DNA of 54,031 nt, from positions 2,768-56,798 of the forward strand of contig DBXY01000061.1 of assembly GCA_002309765.1 (NCBI GenBank), written 5' to 3'. Each line of letters opens with the position of its first letter. Position 1 is the stretch's first letter. The notes beneath the pieces were generated by a model, which had not been told where the DNA came from, ran no database searches, and saw only the letters and a list, made by a program, of their open reading frames with translations. Of this stretch, positions 32,644 through 40,638 are shown piece by piece. The DNA comes from Verrucomicrobia bacterium UBA1200. Lineage in GTDB: Bacteria > Verrucomicrobiota > Kiritimatiellia > RFP12 > UBA1067. A program made the position numbers and the translations under genes.

Positions 32644-34100
32644 CTTTTGCGATGGCGCGGATTCTAACCTATGCCACCGGCATTGTCGGCACCGCCCTGC
32701 TGTTGCCGATTGCGGTGGCAATCAAATATGGCGAATCGCGCATGGCCGTCATTTTCTCATCCACCATGCTGGCCGGATGGATTGCCGCAGCGGCGTTTTG
32801 GCTTAAGACCCGTAACCATCCCAAAACGCTTGCCGTAAAAAACGCCTTCTCCGTGGTGGGCGGCATCTGGATTGTAATCTGCCTTTACGGCGCGATTCCC
32901 CTGTATTTCAGCGGCGTGTTTCCTTCGTTCACCGATGCCGTATTCGAAAGTGTCAGCGGTTTCACCACCACCGGGGCGTCAGTGCTGTCCGATGTCGAAT
33001 CTTTGCCCCGCAGCGTTAACCTGTGGAGATGCATGAGTCACTGGTTAGGCGGCATGGGGGTAATCACTCTGGCCGTAGCGCTAATTCCGCTGTTGGGCGT
33101 CGGCGGCTTTCGGCTCATCAAGGCCGAAGCCACCGGACCGGACAAGGGGAAATTCACCGCCCATATCGCCACCACCGCGAAGATTCTGTGGTCGGTGTAT
33201 CTCGGCATGACCGTAATCCAATCGGCGATACTCTGGTATTTGGGCATGGATGCGGTCGATGCGGTATGCCACGCATTTTCCACCCTCGGTACCGGCGGGT
33301 TCTCCACCCGAAACGCCAGTGTCGGCGGCTTTGGCATTCCTGCGGCGGAATGGGTTTGCACGTTATTCATGCTACTTGCGTCGGTTAATTTTGTGTTGTA
33401 CTGCCGCCTGCTCACCGGGCGTTTATCCGATGTGTTCCATGATTCCGAATTGCGGGCGTTTATCGTCATTGTGCTGGTCGCGGTAACCTCCATCACCGGA
33501 ATTGAATTTTTCCACGGCACGGCAGGGTTCGCGAAATCCGTGCGGGATGCCTGCTTCCAGGTCTCGTCGATAATCTCCACCACCGGTTTCATGACATACG
33601 ACTACACCCAATGGCTGCCAAGCGGACAAACCATACTGCTGGCGCTGTTCTGTATTGGCGGCTGTTCCGGATCCACCGCCGGCGGCATCAAAGTCATACG
33701 TTGGACAGTGTTGGCAAAACAATGCCACAACGAGATCCGTCGGCTTATGCATCCCCACGCCGTCTTCTCGCTGCGGGTTAACGGCATTCCCGGCCGCGAG
33801 GGTTACGTACCCATCATCGCCTCGTTTATGTTTGTCTATTTTTTACTGGTTTTCGCCACCGTGGTGGCTGGCACCTTGGCCGGACTGGACGTGTTCACCT
33901 CGGTTACCGCCGCGCTAAGCATGGTTGGGAACATCGGACCGGCGTTCGGCTCGCTCAACCCCACCTCAAACTACGGATTTCTGCCGCCGCTGTTAAAATG
34001 GTGGTATTGTTTCGCGATGCTTGCCGGACGCCTTGAAATCTACACGCTGTTACTGCTGGCTACCGGATTCCGCCGCAACACCCCATCCCGGAACACTTGA
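32640..34100 (+). CDS. trkH: Trk potassium transporter membrane subunit TrkH
   Basis: A 486-aa channel-like K+ translocating subunit with about ten membrane helices. All four selectivity-filter loops can be read: SGFTTTGASVLSD, STLGTGGFSTRN, SSIISTTGFMTYD and MVGNIGPAFGSL. The conserved GGMGVI and GGCSGSTAGGIK (intramembrane loop) segments are also present. ATG 32640 overlaps the trkA stop (ATGA), preferred to an in-frame codon at 32616 inside trkA. Confidence 0.96.
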   Translation: MTFAMARILTYATGIVGTALLLPIAVAIKYGESRMAVIFSSTMLAGWIAAAAFWLKTRNHPKTLAVKNAFSVVGGIWIVICLYGAIPLYFSGVFPSFTDAVFESVSGFTTTGASVLSDVESLPRSVNLWRCMSHWLGGMGVITLAVALIPLLGVGGFRLIKAEATGPDKGKFTAHIATTAKILWSVYLGMTVIQSAILWYLGMDAVDAVCHAFSTLGTGGFSTRNASVGGFGIPAAEWVCTLFMLLASVNFVLYCRLLTGRLSDVFHDSELRAFIVIVLVAVTSITGIEFFHGTAGFAKSVRDACFQVSSIISTTGFMTYDYTQWLPSGQTILLALFCIGGCSGSTAGGIKVIRWTVLAKQCHNEIRRLMHPHAVFSLRVNGIPGREGYVPIIASFMFVYFLLVFATVVAGTLAGLDVFTSVTAALSMVGNIGPAFGSLNPTSNYGFLPPLLKWWYCFAMLAGRLEIYTLLLLATGFRRNTPSRNT

Positions 34101-34235
34101 CATCTACACGGTTTCACGTTCAACGCCTCCACTCTTTTTTAGCCACAAAAAGCGCAAAGATGAGTTGATAGTAATTTGCCGTTAATGATAAACTGTCAAA
34201 CCGTCAAACTATCTAACTGAAAATGCAAAATACCA

Positions 34236-34264
34236 TTGATTTAAAAACGCAAAAAGCGTAGAAT
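34236..34264 (+). promoter_or_regulatory. Promoter of serS
   Basis: -35 TTGATT (34236-34241) and -10 TAGAAT (34259-34264) with a 17-base spacer. Transcription would begin near 34271. The other ~130 bases after trkH (34101-34235) contain no gene that I can support. Confidence 0.6.
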
Positions 34265-34277
34265 ACGTTGCGTTTTT
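34243..34277. repeat. Dyad around the serS -10 box (possible operator)
   Basis: AAAAACGCAA (34243-34252) and TTGCGTTTTT (34268-34277) form a perfect 10-base inverted repeat with a 15-base centre containing the -10 box. Since most of it lies before the transcription start it cannot act as an RNA hairpin on this message, so a protein site is more likely. Confidence 0.6.
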
Positions 34278-34302
34278 GGGATATCACAAATGAGGCACCA
34301 TT

Positions 34303-35580
34303 ATGTTGGACATTAAAAGGATTCGTGAGCATTTCGATGAAGTGGCCGAGGGTCTTCGCCGCCGTGGCGCAGACGTTGCTTTGGCTGAGACCGCGCGTGA
34401 TTTGGACGTGCAGCGCCGCCAATTGGTAACCAAAGGCGACGAGCTCAAGACCTTGCGAAACAGCCGATCCAAAGAAATCGGGGCGCTTAAGAAATCCGGT
34501 CAGGACACCTCCGCCGTGCAAGCCGAGGTTCGGGCCATTGGCGACCAGATCAATGCGATCGACGAACAAATCCGCGAAGTCGAGGAGGCTTTCAACGCCG
34601 CCATGCTGCGCATCCCCAACGTTCCCTGCAAAACCATACCGACCGGCCCGGACTCTTCCGCCAACCGCGTGGACCGGGTTTGGGGAGAACCTCCGAAATT
34701 CGACTTCAAGCCGTTGGACCACATTACGCTCGGCGACAAACTCGGGATGTTCGACCTTCCCCGCGCAACCAAAATCACCGGATCGGGATTCCCGATGATG
34801 GTGGGTATCGGCTCCAAGCTCCAGCGGGCTTTAATCCAATTCATGCTGGATCTGCACTGCGAGAAGCAGGGATACACCGAACTGCTGCCGCCGTTCGTGG
34901 TCAACACCGCCTCAATGCGCGGCACGGGACAGCTTCCCAAAATGGCGGAGGACATGTACCACTGCGAAATTGATGACTTCTGGCTGATTCCCACCGCCGA
35001 GGTTCCGGTGACCAACTATTACCGCGACGAAATCATCGACCGTCCGCTCCCGGTTTACCTGACCGCCTACACCCCGTGCTTCCGCCGCGAAGCCGGTTCC
35101 GCCGGCAAGGATACCCGCGGCATCAAACGCGTGCATCAGTTTGACAAGGTGGAGATGGTTAAGTTTGTTGAACCGGAAACCTCTTACGACGAATTGGAGA
35201 AACTGGTGGCGAACGCTGAAGAGGTGTTGCAGCTGCTCGGCCTCCACTACCGGGTGTTGGAGCTTTGCTCCGGCGACATCAGTTTCTCGTGCAGTAAATG
35301 TTATGATCTGGAACTTTGGGCTCCCGGCTCTGAAGATTGGCTGGAAGTTTCTTCCTGCTCGAACTTCGAGGATTTCCAAGCCCGCCGCCTGAACTGCCGT
35401 TACCGCGACGCGAACGGTAAGGTCCGGCTGGTCCATACCCTAAACGGTTCCGGCGTGGCACTGCCGCGGCTGGTCATCGCGATTTTGGAGCAATGCCAGC
35501 AAGCCGACGGTTCGGTGTTGTTACCGGAAGCGATTCGCCCGTATATGCGCGGCGTTGAGCGTCTGGTGCCTGTGAAGTAA
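34303..35580 (+). CDS. serS: Seryl-tRNA synthetase
   Basis: A 425-aa class II synthetase charging tRNA-Ser. The N-terminal coiled-coil arm (about 1-110, MLDIKRIREHFDEVAEGL) is followed by the catalytic core with motif 2 (PCFRREAGSAGKDTRGIKRV) and HQFDKVEMVKF, and motif 3 (LNGSGVALPRLVIAILEQ). Length and order are normal. GAGG stands 9 bases before the ATG. It has its own promoter and a hairpin after the stop, so it is likely a single-gene unit. No T-box-like leader is present: the leader would be only ~30 bases. Confidence 0.98.
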   Translation: MLDIKRIREHFDEVAEGLRRRGADVALAETARDLDVQRRQLVTKGDELKTLRNSRSKEIGALKKSGQDTSAVQAEVRAIGDQINAIDEQIREVEEAFNAAMLRIPNVPCKTIPTGPDSSANRVDRVWGEPPKFDFKPLDHITLGDKLGMFDLPRATKITGSGFPMMVGIGSKLQRALIQFMLDLHCEKQGYTELLPPFVVNTASMRGTGQLPKMAEDMYHCEIDDFWLIPTAEVPVTNYYRDEIIDRPLPVYLTAYTPCFRREAGSAGKDTRGIKRVHQFDKVEMVKFVEPETSYDELEKLVANAEEVLQLLGLHYRVLELCSGDISFSCSKCYDLELWAPGSEDWLEVSSCSNFEDFQARRLNCRYRDANGKVRLVHTLNGSGVALPRLVIAILEQCQQADGSVLLPEAIRPYMRGVERLVPVK

Positions 35581-35613
35581 TCCGGCATTTCTTAACTATA
35601 AAGCTTATTTCTA

Positions 35614-35643
35614 AGACCTCTCGGAATCATCCCCGAGAGGTTT
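35614..35643 (+). terminator. Hairpin after serS
   Basis: ACCTCTCGG and CCGAGAGGT (35616-35624 and 35633-35641) form a 9-bp GC-rich stem, extended by G-T and A-T pairs, with an 8-base loop and TTTA after it. The T run is short. The GH43 gene begins 14 bases later, so readthrough is possible. Confidence 0.6.
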
Positions 35644-35656
35644 ATGGGGGTTGTGC

Positions 35657-36967
35657 ATGAAACGTTTATTGGCTCTGTTTAGTGTTGCCGCCATGGCCGC
35701 ATGTTCTCATGCGCTCAACCCGATAATACCGGAAGGAGAATTCTTCTCCGATCCGGCACCGCGTGTAGGTCCCGATGGCACACTCTGGATATTCGGTTCA
35801 CGCGACGAAAACATAAACAGTTGGTGTTCCGCTTTCAATGATGTAATCGAAACCCGGGATTTGGTGGATTTTAAACTCCACAAGGGTGTTCTAGCGTCAA
35901 TTGGCGATGCGGACGCGATTCCAGGATCTAATTCGCTGCTTTATGCCCCGGACGCGATTTTCCACAACGGGAAGTGGCACATTTTTTATTGTATGCCAGA
36001 CAAAAACCACCGCGAAGGGGTTGTGGATGCGTCCATCCCTACCGGACCATACACGGGATCGCGCAAGATCACCGAATGTAACGCAATTGATCCTTCAATT
36101 TTTCGTGATGACGACGGTACGCTCTATTATAACTGGGGGCAGTTCGCTTTAAGCGGAGCGGTTTTCAAGCCAGATCTAAGCGGTATCGACCCCGCCACAG
36201 TGCATAATAACATCATCAATGAGGGTGGGCATAATTTCCACGAAGGTATCCAACTTACGAAACGCAACGGAATCTATTATCTGGTGTTTGCAGACATCGG
36301 TCGAAGACGCACGCCAACGTGCATCGGTTACGCGACTTCAGACAAGCCGTTCGGACCGTATGTTTACCGAGGCGTGATTATAGACAATTATGGATGCGAC
36401 GCGCAATCTTGGAACAACCATGGCGGCATCTTCGAGTACAATGGCCATTGGTATGTGCTTTACCACCGTTCCACCAACGGCACAAGATATTTGCGCAAAG
36501 CCTGCATGGAACCGATTGCCTTTGATGAAAACGGTTTTATTGCCGAAGTGGAAATGACCTCCAACGGTGCCGGACCGGAACTCGATCCCTATCGTGACAC
36601 TCCCGCCCGTATCGCTTGCGTTTTGAGCGGCAAAGCGCACATAAAAACGTTGACGGACAAACACGAAAGGCTTTCCGGACTCAATGCCGGCGATACCGCC
36701 ACGTGGCGATATTTCAATTTTTCACGCGCGCCAAAAGAACTGGTAATGCGAATCATACCTAAGGTCGGCGGTTTTGTCGAACTGCGGGACGCCAAAGGCG
36801 CTTCGTACGGAATTGCGAAAGTCCCATCCGGTAACGGTGAGGACATTAAGGAAATTCGGTTGCCGCTAACGCGCCCATTCCCCCTCGGCAGAACCGCGGT
36901 GGTACTCGGATTTAACGGCAAGCAAAACAGCGAACTCTTTGAGCTGGATTCGTTTATCTTCCAATAA
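35657..36967 (+). CDS. Secreted glycoside hydrolase family 43 enzyme (arabinosidase/xylosidase-like)
   Basis: A 436-aa exported enzyme. The N-terminus (MKRLLALFSVAAMAACSHA) is a signal peptide; the Cys could make it a lipoprotein but the box is imperfect. The five-bladed GH43 propeller spans about 22-310, with the base Asp in FFSDPAPRVG, the pKa-setting Asp in NAIDPSIFRDDDG and the acid Glu in NFHEGIQLTK. The C-terminal ~120 residues look like a CBM6-type beta-sandwich (DTATWRYFNFSRAPKELVMR). Together these indicate release of arabinose or xylose from plant polysaccharide. GGGG is 7 bases before ATG 35657. The gene ends 7 bases from the oppositely oriented ABC ATPase gene. Confidence 0.88.
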   Translation: MKRLLALFSVAAMAACSHALNPIIPEGEFFSDPAPRVGPDGTLWIFGSRDENINSWCSAFNDVIETRDLVDFKLHKGVLASIGDADAIPGSNSLLYAPDAIFHNGKWHIFYCMPDKNHREGVVDASIPTGPYTGSRKITECNAIDPSIFRDDDGTLYYNWGQFALSGAVFKPDLSGIDPATVHNNIINEGGHNFHEGIQLTKRNGIYYLVFADIGRRRTPTCIGYATSDKPFGPYVYRGVIIDNYGCDAQSWNNHGGIFEYNGHWYVLYHRSTNGTRYLRKACMEPIAFDENGFIAEVEMTSNGAGPELDPYRDTPARIACVLSGKAHIKTLTDKHERLSGLNAGDTATWRYFNFSRAPKELVMRIIPKVGGFVELRDAKGASYGIAKVPSGNGEDIKEIRLPLTRPFPLGRTAVVLGFNGKQNSELFELDSFIFQ

Positions 36968-36974
36968 CGACAAG

Positions 36975-37934
36975 CTAATTCTTCGCCAACAGGCAACGCA
37001 CTAAGCGGTTTTCGCAAATCTGGCACAATTGCGGCGGCGTGTCGGCACACTTCGGCATTGCGACAGAGCAACGGTCATGGAACCTGCAACCGCTTGGGAA
37101 GTTCCCGGCGGCCGGCACTTGGCCGGGAATTGCCTGCAAGCGGTTGCCTCTGGTGCTGGCCGAGGGCAAAGCCGCCAACAGCGAACGGGAATATGGATGG
37201 CGCGGATGGCGGAAGAACTCTTCCGCCGGTGCCTGCTCAACAATCTGCCCGGCGTACATAACCGCAATGCGGGTCGCCATGCGGTACACCACGCCCATAT
37301 CGTGGGTAATCAGCAGCAAACCGGAATTTTTGCGGTGCAGCTTGCGCATCAGATCAAGAATCTGCGCTTGGATGGTTACATCCAATGCCGTGGTCGGTTC
37401 GTCGGCAATCATCAGATCCGGCTCCAGCATCATGCCCATCGCAATCATCACCCGCTGCTGCATTCCGCCCGAAAGCTCAAACGGATAGGCTTTGGCGCGG
37501 ACTTCGGGATCGGGTATGCCGACCTTCGCCAGCCATTCAAGCGACATATCGCGGGCCGCAGCTTTGCTAACATCCCGATGCAACAGCACCACCTCTTCGA
37601 GTTGGTTCCCGATACGGTGCAAGGGCGACAACGAAGTCATCGGGTCCTGGAAAATCACCCCGATCTTGGCACCGCGGATTTTACGCAATTGCGGTATCGG
37701 CATGTTAACCAAATCCTGCCCGTCAAACAGGATTTTCCCGCCCGCAACCTTAGAAGGCGGTGACGGCAGCAAACGCGGGATGCTCATCGCCGTGGCGGAT
37801 TTTCCGCAACCGGATTCACCGACCAAACCCAACACCTCGCCGCGGTCTAAAGTCAGGGACACCCCGTCCACCGCACGGGTAGTGCGGTCGTCCGAGACAA
37901 AATCAATGCACAGATCGGAGATTTCCAGTAACAT
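36975..37934 (-). CDS. Oligopeptide/dipeptide ABC transporter ATP-binding protein (OppD-like)
   Basis: A 319-aa ATPase. Walker A GESGCGKS, the signature LSGGMQQR, Walker B LMIADEPTTALD and the switch His in LLLITHDMGV are all present. The C-terminal oligo_HPY region (about 235-315) has RHPRHPYSRSLL and a cysteine set (CRFHDRC, C, C) as in OppD/DppD. Permeases and binding protein are not next to it: the gene instead follows icd by 19 bases. The unlinked position is odd, because OppD genes normally sit with oppB/C/F. ATG 37934 has AAAGGG 6-9 bases upstream. Confidence 0.93.
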   Translation of the reverse strand: MLLEISDLCIDFVSDDRTTRAVDGVSLTLDRGEVLGLVGESGCGKSATAMSIPRLLPSPPSKVAGGKILFDGQDLVNMPIPQLRKIRGAKIGVIFQDPMTSLSPLHRIGNQLEEVVLLHRDVSKAAARDMSLEWLAKVGIPDPEVRAKAYPFELSGGMQQRVMIAMGMMLEPDLMIADEPTTALDVTIQAQILDLMRKLHRKNSGLLLITHDMGVVYRMATRIAVMYAGQIVEQAPAEEFFRHPRHPYSRSLLAALPSASTRGNRLQAIPGQVPAAGNFPSGCRFHDRCSVAMPKCADTPPQLCQICENRLVRCLLAKN

Positions 37935-37953
37935 ACCAACCCTTTCCGATTCT

Positions 37954-39219
37954 TTAATCCATTGCGGCCGCCAACGCCTTACCAAAGGCGCTGCAGGAAA
38001 TTTCGGTTGCGCCGTCCATCAAACGGGCGAGATCGTAAGTCACGGTCTTGGCGGCAATCACCCGATCCATGGCGGCGATAATCTTATCCGCCGCCTCGGT
38101 CCAACCCAGATAGCGCAACATCATCTCGCCGGACAAAACCAGCGAACCGGGGTTGACCTTGTCCAAACCGGCGTACTTTGGCGCGGTGCCGTGGGTAGCC
38201 TCAAACACCGCCGCGCCGGTGACGTAATTGATGTTGGCGCCGGGCGCAATACCGATACCGCCCACACACGCCGCCAAGGCGTCCGAGACGTAATCGCCGT
38301 TGAGATTTAGCGTGGCTATCACGCTGTATTCCGCCGGGCGGGTCAGAATCTGCTGCAGGAAAGCATCGCAGATACAATCTTTGACTACTATCTCGCGTCC
38401 GGTTTTGGGATTGTTAAAACGGCACCACGGACCTTGCCCAATCAATTCGGCGCCATATTCGCGGCGGGCCAAAGCATAGCCCCAGTCGCGGAAACCGCCC
38501 TCGGTGAATTTCTGGATGTTGCCCTTATGCACCAACGTCACGCTGGGACGGTCATTGGCGATGGCGTAATCAATCGCCGCCCGGATCAAACGTTCCGAAC
38601 CTTCCACCGAGACCGGCTTAATGCCGATCGAAGAAGTTTCCGGAAAACGGATTTTCTTTACGCCCATCTCGCGGGTCAGGAAATCAATCACCTTGCGGGC
38701 TTCCGGGGTACCCTGCATCCACTCGATGCCGGCATAAATATCCTCGGTGTTTTCCCGGAAAATAACCATGTCGGTCAATTCCGGATGCAACACCGGCGAG
38801 GGTACCCCCTTAAACCAGCGCACCGGACGCAAACACACGTAAAGGTCAAGCTGCTGGCGCAACGCCACGTTAATCGAACGGATGCCGCCACCCACCGGCG
38901 TGGTTAGCGGCCCCTTGATCGAGACCAGATACTCGCGACAAGCCGCAAGCGTCTCTTCCGGCAACCAAGTGTTCGGCCCGTAAACCGCGTTGGCTTTCTC
39001 CCCGGCAAAAATCTCCATCCAGTCGATTTTGCGCGAATCACCGTATGCAGACTTTACAGCCGCGTTCCACACCGTCATTGCGGCGCTGGTGATGTCCGGA
39101 CCGGTTCCGTCCCCTTCGATAAAGGGAATAACGGGGAAATCGGGGACTTTTAAAACCCCGTCACTCCCCATCTCAATTTTACTGCCGAACGTCGGCGGTC
39201 TGACCTTATTGAAATCCAT
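37954..39219 (-). CDS. icd: Isocitrate dehydrogenase (NADP+)
   Basis: A 421-aa enzyme making 2-oxoglutarate from isocitrate. The substrate and phosphate contacts are seen in MVIFRENTEDIYAGIEW, the GGIRSINVALRQQLDLYVCL loop and VHKGNIQKFTEGGF. The coenzyme region TGAAVFEATHGTAPKYAG has the E. coli-type NADP pattern. ATG 39219 with GGAGAG 6 bases before it is favoured over a longer frame from 39288, which runs into the upstream SGNH gene. It lies 20 bases after the SGNH hydrolase gene on the same strand. Confidence 0.97.
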   Translation of the reverse strand: MDFNKVRPPTFGSKIEMGSDGVLKVPDFPVIPFIEGDGTGPDITSAAMTVWNAAVKSAYGDSRKIDWMEIFAGEKANAVYGPNTWLPEETLAACREYLVSIKGPLTTPVGGGIRSINVALRQQLDLYVCLRPVRWFKGVPSPVLHPELTDMVIFRENTEDIYAGIEWMQGTPEARKVIDFLTREMGVKKIRFPETSSIGIKPVSVEGSERLIRAAIDYAIANDRPSVTLVHKGNIQKFTEGGFRDWGYALARREYGAELIGQGPWCRFNNPKTGREIVVKDCICDAFLQQILTRPAEYSVIATLNLNGDYVSDALAACVGGIGIAPGANINYVTGAAVFEATHGTAPKYAGLDKVNPGSLVLSGEMMLRYLGWTEAADKIIAAMDRVIAAKTVTYDLARLMDGATEISCSAFGKALAAAMD

Positions 39220-39239
39220 CAATACTCTCCGAAAACCGG

Positions 39240-40613
39240 CTACTTTCCGCAAGCTTCCTTGAAAAACGGAGTTACCGCGTCCGCCCAAATGATGTAACCG
39301 TCGTGATTGGGATGCAACAGATCCGGCATCAGCTCACGCGGCAGTTCACCGTTGTCTTTCAGATATTTCTGGTTGAAATCGCACCACAACACCCGATCAT
39401 TATCGGCGTAACCCTTAATAATCGCGTTAACTTTTTCGTTTCTGATTCGACCGTTGTCACGACCGTCCTTGCCACGCGGGAAAATCGGAAGAAGCAGGGT
39501 TTTGGCTTCAGGGTGCTTCTGCGCGATAATATCCAGAATCTTGCGAATGCCGGCGGCGATATGCTCGGGATTGTCACCATTGTTGGTGCCAATCATCAGC
39601 ATGAAAAGTTTGGCCTTGTATCCCTCAAGCTCGCCGTTCTGCAACCGCCAGATCACATGCTGGGTACGATCACCGCCGTAACCGAGATTAAGGATGTTGT
39701 AATCCTTGAAACGTTCCTGAAAGACCTTCTTTCCGGGGCCTTCCCAATTGTGGGTGATGGAGTCGCCCACGAACACCACATCGAACTCTTTGCTGGCGTT
39801 CTTGCAGATCTGGCTGCGTTTTTGGGCCATCCGCCCCAAGAAATCGCGAACACGCCCCTCGGCCCGCAACGTGCGAGGCTCGAAAGGACCGGCCGCCAAA
39901 CATTTCTTAATCTGCGGGATTATCGATTCCGCCCAAATTTCATACCCTTGGCCGTTGGGATGCAAACGGTCAGGCATAATTTCCTTCGGCAGAATTCCGT
40001 CCGCCGTAAGGAAACGCTGGTTGAAATCGCACCAGATCACCCGCTCGCCGTCACACAACTGTTTTATGCCGGCGTTGACCTGCTCGTTACGCATACGACA
40101 GGGATCGTTCGGGCCTTCCCCACGCGGGAAAATCGCGCAAAGCAAAGTCCGAGCTTCCGGCTGCTTCTGCCGAATCCGACCCAAAATCTGACTGATGCCC
40201 TCGATGGTGTCAATCGGAGTTTCAACCGATATCGGGTGATGCCCGGAATTGTTGGTCCCGATCATCAGCACGATGCACTTTGCCTTGTAACCGTCCAGCT
40301 CGCCGTGGTCGATACGCCACAACACGTGTTCGGTGCGGTCTGCGCTATAACCGAGGTTCAACGCTTTGAACGGTTCGCCGGCAAAATATTTCTCCCACTG
40401 GGCCTTGCCGCGGCTCTCCCAAAAGTCGGTGATGGAATCGCCGATGAACACCACTTCCGAGCCGCCCGCTTTCACCAACTCCTGTTTCGCGGCAAAGCGT
40501 TTCTGCCACCAACTGTTCGGGTCGGTGCTCTGCGGAACCGGATTTATCGACAACTGGGCACTGACTGACAACGCCGCCGTCAACGCAAACAGAGCCACTG
40601 CTTTTTTGTTCAT
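39240..40613 (-). CDS. Secreted protein with two tandem SGNH/GDSL hydrolase domains
   Basis: A 457-aa exported protein (signal MNKKAVALFALTAALSVSA). Two similar esterase domains follow one another. Domain 1 (about 35-235) has FIGDSITDFWE, the Gly in LNLGYSADRTEHVLWR, GTNN and DRLHPNGQGY. Domain 2 (about 260-455) has FVGDSITHNWE, LNLGYGGDRTQHVIWR, GTNN and DLLHPNHDGY. All catalytic Ser, Gly, Asn and DxxH residues are present in both, so both can be active. Similar proteins act as acetyl esterases on polysaccharides. ATG 40613 has AAGGAG 8 bases upstream. It stands between ETF-QO and icd genes, 20-30 bases from each. Confidence 0.92.
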   Translation of the reverse strand: MNKKAVALFALTAALSVSAQLSINPVPQSTDPNSWWQKRFAAKQELVKAGGSEVVFIGDSITDFWESRGKAQWEKYFAGEPFKALNLGYSADRTEHVLWRIDHGELDGYKAKCIVLMIGTNNSGHHPISVETPIDTIEGISQILGRIRQKQPEARTLLCAIFPRGEGPNDPCRMRNEQVNAGIKQLCDGERVIWCDFNQRFLTADGILPKEIMPDRLHPNGQGYEIWAESIIPQIKKCLAAGPFEPRTLRAEGRVRDFLGRMAQKRSQICKNASKEFDVVFVGDSITHNWEGPGKKVFQERFKDYNILNLGYGGDRTQHVIWRLQNGELEGYKAKLFMLMIGTNNGDNPEHIAAGIRKILDIIAQKHPEAKTLLLPIFPRGKDGRDNGRIRNEKVNAIIKGYADNDRVLWCDFNQKYLKDNGELPRELMPDLLHPNHDGYIIWADAVTPFFKEACGK

Positions 40614-40638
40614 GCTGATTCTCCTTATCGTCAAAACG

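Noticed and set aside
34101..34235. Possible small RNA or tRNA between trkH and serS
   Set aside because: No cloverleaf, no clear terminator and no promoter ahead of it could be found.
39303..40568. 421-codon plus-strand ORF opposite the SGNH gene
   Set aside because: Shadow frame; both SGNH domains on the minus strand have complete catalytic motifs.
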